Origin: Diphasiastrum complanatum
Lineage: Eukaryota; Streptophyta; Lycopodiopsida; Lycopodiales; Lycopodiaceae
DNA length: 60,033 bases
Assembly: GCA_029204225.1 (NCBI GenBank)
Contig: MU833179.1
Span: 1 to 60,033, forward strand
Direction: 5' to 3'
Below are positions 14,797 to 24,837 of this stretch, one piece after another; position 1 is the stretch's first letter, and each line of letters opens with the position of its first letter. The translations under genes were made by a program, and so were the position numbers. The notes under the pieces were generated by a model. It was given only the letters and a program-made list of their open reading frames with translations, had not been told where the DNA came from and searched no databases.

Positions 14797-17209
14797 ATGC
14801 ATCGCACGAACAGTGAGTGCATCCACAAGAGCTCTACGAAAACGTGTCAGTTTCTTTGCTGCGTCCTACAACTCCCTTCTTCACACGTTCTTCAGGTTTG
14901 CAAGAGTTACAAGCTAGTTATTTTAAGCCTGATAACCATTTTCCTTTGCTTTTTCTACTTTGATGCGAAGCTCTCGCCCACCGCTTTGTTACTCCAAAGT
15001 GCAGCTGGTGTCTCCAAGTCTGCCTCGAATCTTCTGACTACAACTCTACACGATGGTGCAGAGAGTCTCCATCACGTTCCAAATCTAGGATGCGAAACTT
15101 TCTTGGCTGATGGTAAATGCTCAAAAGAAACCAGCGTAGTGCAAAACAAATTGGAAAATTCTCCACGAAATACTATCGACGTCATATCTCGTTCTTTTAA
15201 TTTAACTTCACAAATATCTGATGAAAAAGGTAGACAAGAGGCGGAAAGTGAGAAGCAGAAGCATGACGCAATTTTCCCATCGGATCAACGCCTGACCAAG
15301 CCCATAAAAGAGAGCGGCGAACGATTAAGTCGGTTCCATGTTCACACTGATTCTATTGATGATCACAGAATCCATCCAGTCAGAGCTCAACCGTCAGAAA
15401 AGACTAAGAATGAACATTTTATTGAGAATAGAGATTCCAAAATAAAAGCTGATCAGTTTCTGTCAGATGAGGACAAAGATGGGAGCAGTATGGGCAAACA
15501 TAGCGTTCCACTGCAAAATGCAAAAGCTTGTGACGTTTCAAAAGGTAGGTGGGTACCAGATGAATCCTATCCACTCTACAGATCAGAAGAATGCCCGTTT
15601 ATAGACGGCGGCTTCCGTTGCCAAGAAAATGGACGCCCTGATTCGAATTACTTGAAATGGCGCTGGCAACCTTCACAATGCAATATACCAAGGTTGTCTT
15701 CCAAGACTACGAATACTTCTCTTGAATTTTACGATGAGCAGGCGTTTGGACATAAATCGAAGTTTTTGTTTCTACTTTGGCAAGTCTTAGATTGCGTTTC
15801 CAGGTTGCAAATGTAGGGTTCTTTTTCAAGGTCAGATTCCTATAATTTTTCTCTTTGACAGGTTCAATGCAAGGGATATGCTGCAGAGGATACGAGGAAA
15901 AAGAGTAGTGTATGTCGGTGACTCCATAGGGCGAAACCATTGGGAGTCTCTGGTTTGCATGCTAGCTCAAGCTGTGAAAAACAAAAGCCGCATTTACGAA
16001 GAAAATGGAAGCCCAATCACGAAGCATAGAGGTTTCCTCTCCCTCCGCTTCACTGACTACAATTGCACGATCGAGTACCACAGGTCGCCGTTTCTTGTTC
16101 CTCAGACTCATCCTCCACGAGGCACTCCAAAGATTGTCAGAAGCGTACTACTCGTTGACACAATCGAGTGGACGTCTTCCAGATGGAGAGGAGCTGACAT
16201 TCTGATCTTCAATTCTGGGCACTGGTGGAATTATGAGAAGACTTTGAGAAAGTACAAATCTCTTACACGACCTTCCAATTAATTACTGAACACGGATGTG
16301 CGTGCTTGCGCTGTCCTGTGCATTGTTTAGAATATACAAGCTCAAACGTTTGTAGCCGAAGTCCTGATAATTGGGAAGTGGTGTGCAGGGGTTGCTATTT
16401 CCAAGAGGGTTCTACGGTGAACCTGACAATGGATGTGGGAGAGGCTTTCAAAAGTGCTATCAGCACGTTGGCAAACTGGGTGGATAAAAATGTAGATCCC
16501 CAAAAAGCTCAAGTATTCTTCCGCAGCTACGCGCCTGTTCACTTTAGGTGAAAATACTGATGTCTCATCTCTCTCTCTCTCTCTCTCTCTGTGCAGTACG
16601 ACGTTTTTATTAATTGATTTGACTACTTTTCCATTTCAATGTTTGGGTTGTCAAAGTGACATTTGAATGAAAGAAGAATGTTTTGCCTGATTTCCTTCTT
16701 TCATTCAAATGTCACTTTGAGTGTAAATGAGAGCTTGAGTGTAAATAGCAGTCTTGAGAGGTTTGAGGTTTATACTTTTGACGCAATAAGAGAGGGGCTC
16801 TGTGAAAGCTTGCTTCTTTTAATTCAGGAATGGAACTTGGAAATCAGGCGGCCGTTGTGATGGTGAGAGTGAGCCCTCATCTGAACTGGAGCTGGATGAG
16901 CAGGATGAGCCATGGATCAACAGAGCGGTGTCTGAAGAGATTTCAAGAAATGAAAAACTTCATATCTCATTCCTCAACATTACTCACCTCACATACTATC
17001 GAAAAGATGGGCATTCTTCCCTCTGGTATCTCGGAGATGGACTCAGCCCAGCTCCTATACGCCGACAGGACTGTAGCCACTGGTGTTTGCCGGGTGTGCC
17101 TGACACATGGAATGAACTTCTCTATGTCATGCTGCTTGCACGAGCTCAAGGACCTTGGAGTACCCAACTGTCCTCCCCACCCAACTACTCTGCTATAGAA
17201 AAGGGGTAA
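14797..17209 (+). CDS. TRICHOME BIREFRINGENCE-LIKE protein (PMR5N plus PC-esterase), four exons
   Basis: Likely Golgi type II membrane enzyme of the TBL/DUF231 family, whose characterised members O-acetylate cell-wall polysaccharides; the substrate here cannot be told. Exons 14797-15692, 15862-16251, 16389-16547 and 16828-17209 join in phase with GT-AG introns and give 608 residues. A single membrane segment lies at about residues 39-56, then a low-complexity stem, the PMR5N domain from Cys245 ([19 protein letters not shown]), the GDS motif at 318-320 ([13 protein letters not shown]), GHWWNYEKT, and the DCSHWCLPG block at 563-571 carrying the Asp-x-x-His pair. All key residues are present and length is usual for the family. 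A perfect 26-bp hairpin lies in intron 3. A decayed duplicate is at 29121-31332. Start chosen as the first ATG before the membrane segment. Confidence 0.93.
16651..16720. repeat. Perfect 26-bp inverted repeat in TBL intron 3
   Basis: Bases 16651-16676 are the exact reverse complement of 16695-16720, with an 18-base loop. In the duplicate at 30780-30850 the left arm is recognisable but the right arm is not complementary, so the hairpin is specific to this copy. Confidence 0.95.
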
Positions 17210-20200
17210 AAGATAAGATTGCGAATTCTTGAGGAGGTATTATATCTGCATTGGTTCGCACAGAAATATGTGGAAAATAACTTGAACTTCTAATCTCAGT
17301 CAATTGCGCACGTCTTCTGGAACAGTAAGACTGTTTATTTGTGAAGCAATTTCTTTAAGGTCTTTAAGGTAAAGAAAGGAAATTTTTGCCATTCTTGAGA
17401 CAGATCGCCTCAATAAAGGAAAGGATCGTTAAGAGTCTTCTAGGAACAGCTTATCATTAACTATTCCCGAGAAACAAAGAAACACAGCGACTGGGTGAGC
17501 CATAGCAAACGTGTGCTGTCTGTGAATTTTTTGCAGAGATGCAAACTGTTATTATGTCATATTAAATAACATTTTCTTTTCACAGAAAATGCTGAAATTT
17601 TGCCTCACTCATAAAACAAGTGAAAAGGTCCGACTCTGTAAATCTTCTCATGTTCATCATGAATCAGATTACTTGAGTGCTGACAGGGTTTACAGATCTT
17701 CTATTGCATTTTTCTGCAGTGTCAGGTAAGATGGTGTTTCCAACCAAACCTTTACAGTATATATTATACAAGGAATCCTTCTACAGACTAGTTTTTCCCT
17801 GCTAAATCTGGAGCTAGTTTGAAACCTAGTGCTGAGTAGATGAAAGTAGTTCTTTGTCCTGAGGCTAAAACCATCTTAACTGGGCTCCATACCCTTTGAT
17901 CAGCTCCATTAACCTTTCAATTTCCTTAGACTTCAAACTTTTTGGTAGTGTGGATCATCATGAGGTCAAAGGTGTGAGCTTCAATATTTGTATCAATGGC
18001 CTGGCATATCATGGCATTCATCACATGGATGGATGGGAAATTTCTCTAGTGATTAATAAGGAAGTGGGATTCATAACAACCATACATCCAACTCAGATGA
18101 GGGAAATCCCCAAAAAATCCCTCGCCCAACAAGAGAGAAAATAACCTTGCAACCATTATGTTGGTGAATGTTTGTGAAATCATACACCATATTTGCCATT
18201 CCAAGAAGTGTATTAGGTTGGTGAATTGTTGTGAAATGATTAGCATAATTGCCAAATCAAGAAGTGTATACAATATGGCAATTTAATGGAAAGATGTTTA
18301 CCAAATGTAACATCATGTGATAAAATACAACCTCTTTGAAGTCATTTAATATCTTTCATGTAGTATATTATGTCTAATTCAAAATATGCAACGCAACTAC
18401 AAACATAATTTACAAGCCTTATTACAAACACTATTGCCTTGTTACTTTGCTTGGCAATGAATGGGAAGATAAGGTGGTTTAACTAATGTACATTTTTTTT
18501 TTGTTTTTTTTAGGGGGGGGGCTAGCCCTCCCCGGGCATTGCTCTCGAGGAGGCTCCCGAGGAGGGCGTCCGCCAAAGGCACAAGCCCTTCCCTAGGTAG
18601 AAGGGCTCGAGGCCTTCCCTGTCATAATTTTCTTTTTTTTACATTTTTTGAAGTTTCTTTGCCATTTTTTTTTTACATGCACCTTATGGGTGAAGGTGCA
18701 CATAGAAATAGTAAATTTTTCTAAAGAACAGTTGTGTCTACTACAATTGTGCAACCCCCTGAGATGCTTTTATAGTCATACACATATGGTGTGTGAAGGC
18801 GTGGAGTCCACATGTAGGTGATAGTAGAATTCAGAAAAGAATTGTAATGTTTTGCTTGTGGGAGAGATTGTTGGTGTCAAGCAAAACATAGGTGTGTTTG
18901 TTGACATCAGCAAAGCCTATCTACGTTGGAAGGGCACGCAATCAAAATTTAGAGTTTTTTGTAATATCTTCATTTCTTAAATGATGATAGCTTTTGTGTG
19001 TTCTTGATATGTTCAATGTCTCTCTACTTCTTGGATATGGATGTGTTCTTGAACACAACGTAAGGCTGAATTGTAATCTACACGTTATTAACATATGTTA
19101 GAAAGCATTGCATAATTTTCACATAAGCCAACAACAACTTGGATGGATATCGATGAGCACTTCAAAGACTTTGTTAGCAGCAACTTGGATGATACATGCT
19201 ATGTTCTAAAGAATGTGTTGGTGTTCTTAGTGTTGTGTTACAATCATGATCTTATCATTATTGGTAATGAAATTATTATTGAGCACTCTAATTTGTAGTC
19301 ATAAACCATGACGTACATGATCATCAGAGGAAACATACCCTAAGCCATTTTGGGCTTGTCATCTATTTGGACCTCTATTGTGATTGCCTCTTTTTCTTCT
19401 TCCAGCATTTGAAGCCACTTGTTTAATGCAACATTCATTCTCAAATTTTGATCTTGGTCACAATAGCAGCATGGTTCTTGGTTTCTCTCTCTTGATTTCG
19501 AAAAGCTCACTGATGTGGTATATTCGATATTGATTGAAATTGACCCTACCTCTAAACTTTCTATGATCCCTTTTTCTTGGTGAATTTGAAGATGTCGCAA
19601 GTGCCTGATCACTATTTCTTGATCCCTTTGTGAGAAATTGTCAAATTTGGCAAATCTAGCTTGATTAAACCATGTAAATTTGTACATTGATGGGTCCCAC
19701 ATGTGTGAGTCTACTCTAGAATAGGTTAGATCACATTCATAGGGTTGGTCAAGTTTGTTTGGTCATGATTCCTATATTATAGGACCAAATCCATAAAATC
19801 ATGGAGTTGGTTGATCAACCTAGCCATCAACTTGGCAAAACTCAAGGGTTAGGTTAGATTGGAAAATTAGGGCAAAAATCCTCAATCATCTTCCTTATTA
19901 CATGCTGGATTTTCACCTAAGGTGGGGAAGAGCTTTGAACATACTATTCATCTGTCATAGTAATGCGTTAGAATTTTCTAGAGCAATTTGGCAATCTCGA
20001 CTTCCTCCACTATGTGCTTTGTGTCTCTTGTGATCCTAATGAAAAATAAGTGTCATTAACTCTCTTCTGTGTTTACAGGCCTGTACTGAAGGTTGTACCA
20101 CACGTGTGGGGGTCAAATCTTCATGTGGATCAATGATTTTTTATTGCTCTTGATTGATGTGTGTAGAATTGCTAATCTAGATCAAGTATTTGACATCTAG

Positions 20201-20402
20201 TTTTGCATTTGAGCTATAATCAATCAATCAATCACTCTTGGGAGCCATTAATAGACTCAAGGTCCAAAATATTGTACTTCAACATGGTATTGAAGCGAGG
20301 TACAAAAGGTAATCATTGATCAATAGTACAATCTAAATTTAGCACATGCAGACTTTAGTCATTCAAGTTTTGTGTCAATACATTGTTGAAACCTCTTGGA
20401 CA
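17210..20402. other. 3' flank of TBL gene with repeat fragments
   Basis: 17210-17680 aligns with the 3' flank of the duplicate (31333-31720). 18500-18620 is an unusually GC-rich patch (AGGGGGGGGGCTAGCCCTCC onward) between poly-T runs. A minus-strand open frame of 120 codons at 19340-19702 has no recognised family. At 20285-20296 TGGTATTGAAGC resembles a degenerate tRNA-Met primer-binding site following ...CAACA, so 19700-20284 may be an old LTR. 20340-20402 aligns with 32035-32095 in the duplicate flank. Confidence 0.45.
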
Positions 20403-21342
20403 TGTAACATGATGACCAAAAACAAGAGAAATGACTTGGAGACCCATTTCTTTAAATTTTTTAAATTTTTTTAAAAAGTATCCAAATTTAAAATGCTTCA
20501 AATAAATATATTGTAATGTTAAAAAATGTTGTATTTTGCAAGAAAATAATTCAAACTACAAAAATTTGGTCAGTAGATTTTCATAAATAGCTTAAAATTA
20601 GCTTATATTAATAATAATACTATTCAAAATAAACTCATTAGATACACAACCATTGAACTAACTAATTTTTTTTTTTGTTTATTTAAAACAAAAGTTATAG
20701 TTTTTTTTTTTTGGAATTTTAAAAGTATTTTAAATTACAATTCTTGTATCAAAAATATATTTTTTAAATTATGATAAAAATTTTAATCAATATTTTTTAA
20801 AGTTTTAAATTTCTTAAAATCTTTACTTATATCTACGTAAGTTCATTGAATATTTAAACATTAAATAAACACAAATGAAATTACTTTACAATAATCGAGA
20901 TTAAATGATTTGTGAAAATATTTAAATCACCCTGAAAAAAAAATTTATTTCTTAAAATTTTCAACAATATTTTTTTTACAAAAAATATTATAAAAACACA
21001 TCCAAAATTAAAATATTATAAACTTGACAAATCGTTACAATTTTAGTTTTTGGTAATGATTATCAATGTTGAAATTTTTAAAATATTTCAAATTCGTAAT
21101 TTTAAATCATTAAAAAACAAATTTAAGAACATTAAATCAATCAAAAAGATTTCAAAACACAATACATCAAAAAATATAAATGCAATTATTTTTTAAAACA
21201 AAAGAGAATTTTTTATTCCCAAAAATCATCGAGGTCATTTACATCTTTTTCTTTTTCTTGAGTAGCCACTATACTTTCAAGTGACACCTCTTCTACAGTT
21301 TCTTTGACTACCGTAACCACATTGTAATCTTGAACCAAGACA

Positions 21343-21870
21343 TCAGCAAATTCTGTCGCCTACTTTTTCGCTAGCAAGAGGCTGAGGTTCCTTGGACAAG
21401 GGAATAACTGTATCCTCGCCATCTAAACTCTTTCCCACCTCAGATAATTCATCTGGCAAAACTGAAAGAGATTTCATTCTCATTTTTACAAAATCAACTA
21501 AATTAGCATCTAAATCTACTACAACAACATGTCTGCCTTTCTGAATAGCACATGCGCTCGTAGTGCCGCTACTGCTAAATAAATCCAAAACCCAATCGGC
21601 TAGGTGTTCAAAAATGTCACTTAAATGAGTAATTAATTGTTGTGGCTTTTGATAGGGACAAGCCACGGAACCCGTCATTGGATTTTTTTAATTTTTTCGT
21701 CACGGTTGGATAGTGAAACAAGTTTCCAAAACTTGTCAGTTCAGAAGTGTTGTAATGAAGCATCGAGTGTTTGCCATCCAAAGAATAATAACCGATGGTT
21801 GTGTATTCTATTTCATTGCAAAGTTGTGCTCCTCTCGAGTTCCAGGGCCCACACCTAAAATCAAAAAAAA
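21343..21870 (-). pseudogene. Class-beta DNA methylase (N4/N6 type) C-terminal domain, broken
   Basis: Minus-strand frame 21678-21343 contains KPQQLITHLSDIF, then WVLDLFSSSGTTSACAIQKGRHVVVVDLDANLVDF. This is the order KPxxL - DxFxGxGTT - GR..VxxDxD of the AdoMet-binding end of class-beta N4-cytosine/N6-adenine DNA methyltransferases. The key glycine of FxGxG is Ser here (GGT to AGT is one G-to-A step). Preceding text (to about 21870) reads partly in another frame. The catalytic S/D-P-P-W/Y motif was not found in the 21700-21990 interval and may be deleted. Such domains are mostly bacterial and phage but also occur in eukaryotic mobile elements and in some eukaryotic lineages. Probably the 3' part of the same gene as the ParB-like exon upstream. 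Confidence 0.65.
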
Positions 21871-21989
21871 AAATTATTTGACAAGGAATTTAGGGAGTAT
21901 TAAAATTGAGTTTAAAATTTTAGTCTGATAAAAACAATTTAAAAGGATTAATATATATATTATGACCAGAGCATTCCATGACGAGCACG

Positions 21990-22585
21990 GCAAAAAAAAT
22001 TACTTGGTCACTACAAAAAACAAATTGAAAAAAATTATCATATTTTGTAAGGCTCTGCGTAGGATTTTTCGAATGAAAAGACAAGCCTGTCTCTTGAGCA
22101 CAGAGTGCTTTCAACTCTAGTTGATTCACATCTCCTGCTTTGGAGACTCTCACGTTTTCTTTGTGAAAAAATCGAATTCTTTGTATCACGGTCATCTTCA
22201 TCCGGTAGTCTTGATCAATATTATGGTCCGAAGCCAATAATTTGGCTTCTTCCACTGTCAGGCCAGCAAATGCAATAGCACTCACAATTCAAAAGGTTGG
22301 AATATGAGGATACTCTTGAGATCATTGTTTTTGGGCTTGTAAACTGTGTATGCCCCCAAGAACAAAAAAATGATATGGATCTAATAAAGAAAAATCAAAA
22401 TTTGCAACAACGTTGCATTCGTTGGGATCAATTAAAACAACAAAAGGAGTAACTATGGCCTGTGTATGGAATTTTAGTTTTAAACTATGTACATGTGTTT
22501 CATTCAGTTCTCTTACTTCCATTGGCATGTCTCCTATTATTGGGTCTACAGGTGGCCTATCACATTGATTTATATCAAAAATCAA
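21990..22585 (-). pseudogene. ParB-like N-terminal domain, two in-frame stops
   Basis: In one minus-strand frame from 22585: RPPVDPIIG, VRELNETHVHSLKLKF, IVTPFVVLIDP, HFFVLGGIHSLQAQKQ, then (after TGA at 22322-22324 and another TGA near 22290) SAIAFAGLTVEEAKLLASDHNID and MTVIQRIRFF. This matches the ParB/Srx-type layout: a leader naming the residues to test, a GGxHR-like loop (here GGIHS), then a Val/Ile-rich strand and an E-A-xx-L-A-xx-HN helix. ParB-like domains are often fused or adjacent to class-beta DNA methylases in phages and plasmids, the same order as here. Assignment is from pattern; the GGxHR arginine is absent. Confidence 0.55.
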
Positions 22586-22639
22586 AGTTGTTTTTTTAAT
22601 TTTTTTTTGTTTTATAAATATCTTCTCTTAATTTGGCAA

Positions 22640-23512
22640 GCTCAGAGCTATCTTGTAAGGATGGATGCACCAGGTAGAGACATCGATGGTTCGGTGGTGG
22701 CTTTCTTGCTTTCAGCAGATGGGATGGACTTATGGCGATGTGTAGCCATGGTCTTTGGGCGTGACTTGGGTCTAGTGGGAGAAGACTTAGAAATATTATG
22801 AGATCTTTTTTTTTTGAGATGAGAGACAACTACAGTTTCATCCTCAACGTTCTCAGAGGCCGGCTTTGTGACCTGAGCAGTGGTAGAAGCAAGCTTGCGA
22901 GGTCCAATAGATACACATTTTGAACTCCGTAATGAATAGACCAGATCTTTCGCCTCAACAATAGCAGCTAAAACCATTTTTAAGCATTGCTTCATGCTCT
23001 GGACAGAAACAAAAATCAAGTTTAAAATATAATGAGTAAAGGCTTCTACCTAAAAGTTCAAAGAATTTTATATTTAGTAACCACTATGCTAAGCATAAAC
23101 AAATAGACATACTTGAATAAAAATATATTTTATGATTACACACCAAAGTAACTAGAGCTTTATCAAAATAAACTTTGATGGCCTCGTCCTGGCAAAGTCG
23201 AATCTTTATCATAGTCTCATTCATAATGAAAATAGAACGAGACTTATCCGTCTCCTTTACAAGTACGTTCACAAAACCTTCTTCCTCATCCTCATCTGGT
23301 TGATCAACAAGCAATCTTCCTTGAACTTTGAATTGTGAGTCTCCCCTGCCAGGCGTCTCAGCTAAATGAATAAAAAGCTCCGACAGCTTTGTGTTGTTGA
23401 CCCCTCTGGTGAAGTAATACATGAATTTCTTCTTATCTTTCGGTGGAATATCTTGAGGTTTACCCGAAATTTTGAAAAAAATCCTCGACATTTCAAAAAC
23501 TATCAGAGACAA
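22640..23512 (-). CDS. 5' exons of the ParB-methylase gene (unknown N-terminal region)
   Basis: Two exons on the minus strand. Exon 1, 23512 (or ATG at 23491) to 23144, encodes about 120 residues with MSRIFFKISGKPQDIPPKDK, a DEDEEE stretch and ETDKSRSIFIMNE. A donor GTGTGT at 23143 and an acceptor ending ...CCAG at 22999 join it in phase to exon 2 (22998 to about 22648), which begins SMKQCLKMVLAAI and becomes Lys/Ser/Pro-rich and basic (SHLKKKRSHNISK), likely a linker or nuclear signal. It then probably splices to the ParB-like exon at 22585. No family was recognised for this N-terminal part. Its ATG lies about 205 bases from the palindrome array. Confidence 0.5.
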
Positions 23513-23717
23513 TTGAAAATCTGCAAAGAAAAAAATTCTTTAGGAGATTTAAATCACTACCTGAATGAAACTACTGAAAACTTTAATAAGACAAGCAGTT
23601 TTGTGAAAAATCTCTAAAAATCAAAACTAAAAATTTAACACATTTTCTTACAAAAACATCTCAAAAGTATCACTTTTCTCAAACTAAGCCTTGTAAAACA
23701 GGAAAAATACGAGTAGC

Positions 23718-24245
23718 AACCTATGTTGAGCATAGGTTGCATTTTTAGTCCTCTTCTAATCTATGCTCAACATAGGTTAGCAAGCAGATTGCGAAGACAT
23801 CCTATGCTGAGCGTAGTTGGGACTAGAGCACACGAGTGATGACCTATGCTGAGCATAGCCTAGAAGAGGACCAGAGATGCAACCTATGCTCAGCATAGGT
23901 CGTCACTCGCACGGTCTAGTCCCACCTATGCTCAACGTAAGATGTCTTTGCAATCTGCTTGCTAACCTATGCTGAGCATAGGTTAGAAGAGGACCAGAGA
24001 TGCAACCTATGCTCAGCATAGGTTAGCAACCAGGTAAGAATAGAAAAATTCTGCCGACTTCCTATGCTGAGCATAGGTTGTTACTAAGGACCCGAACACA
24101 ACCTATGCTCAGCATAGGTTAGAGGAGAGGACTCGTGCAACCACCTATGCTAAGCATAGGTCACCCAAGTTTTAAGAATATGAATACTAATTAAAACATG
24201 AATATTTACTAATGCAATAATTTAATACCCATGCTAAGCATAGAA
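23718..24245. repeat. Array of about 12 palindromes ACCTATGCTSAGCATAGGT
   Basis: Near-perfect odd-length palindromes with a single central C or G occur at 23718, 23758, 23799, 23842, 23881, 23923, 23964, 24004, 24060, 24100, 24142 and 24230 (starts). Spacing is mostly 38-43 bases, with two larger gaps. Copies 7, 8 and 10 are perfect over 21 bases. In addition 23718-23861 and 23881-24024 form a larger inverted repeat with shared linkers (AGCAAGCAGATTG, GGGACTAG, TCCTCTTCTAA), folding around about 23871. It sits between the divergent ParB-methylase and DUF7869 genes. This is not a CRISPR array: linkers are shared rather than unique and units are palindromic. Confidence 0.97.
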
Positions 24246-24419
24246 CAAAGTTTAAAAATGACAATAATCTTACCGTCAAGAAATCTATGAGCAAGCATGT
24301 ATGCAATATCCTATAGAAAGCCGTGACTTTGTCGTAGCGAAAGCTCTGGCTGCATGTGTGCTCTGAATTCGCAGATGAGGTGAGGTATGCTTGGACTACG
24401 GTCCTTAAATAAGTTTTTT

Positions 24420-24600
24420 CTGGAGACCCCCGCCTCATGCCAGACCTCCAGCTTGCGTCGGGACCGAGTTGCCGTGACTCACCTCACCTCACCGCACGCC
24501 GACCTCGGGCCTGAGCCGAGACCGTCCAAACCTAAACCTAATCCTAAACCTACTATTGGGTCAACCCTAACCCTAAAGATTCTACCAAACAGTATTTAAG
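24420..24600 (+). promoter_or_regulatory. GC-rich, telobox-containing candidate promoter
   Basis: A GC-rich island (24420-24525, with CCTCACCTCACCGCACGCC) in an otherwise AT-rich element, followed at 24527-24577 by a degenerate telomere-like run (AAACCTAAACCTAATCC, then AACCCTAACCCTAAAG). Teloboxes are common in plant promoters. It lies between the palindrome array and the DUF7869 exons. Promoter role is inference. Confidence 0.4.
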
Positions 24601-24837
24601 ACATGGTAGCCGCTGGAAATTTTAGCCAGTTACTTTCTAGGCTTGTTGCTCATTTGCATTTAGTTTTTTCTTGTATACGTCTATTGAGGTTTGCATAGCT
24701 TTTTATTTTCACTTACCGGATAATTTTACAAAATTAGAAATATTTTTGATGTACAAAGAGTTTGCCAAAACAAAAAATGTTCCCTATTTGAGTTACTCAT
24801 ATTTTCTTAGAATTTGAAAAAGAGATTTTGAACTGGT

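Noticed and set aside
19340-19702. 120-codon minus-strand gene
   Set aside because: No recognised motif, no splice context, and it lies in repeat-rich flank; kept only as a note in the region entry.
20285-20296. Functional primer-binding site on plus strand
   Set aside because: Three mismatches to the tRNA-iMet site and no following gag; at best an old LTR remnant.
23718-24245. CRISPR-like array
   Set aside because: Units are palindromic, linkers are shared and mirrored, and the context is a eukaryotic mobile element; there are no cas genes.
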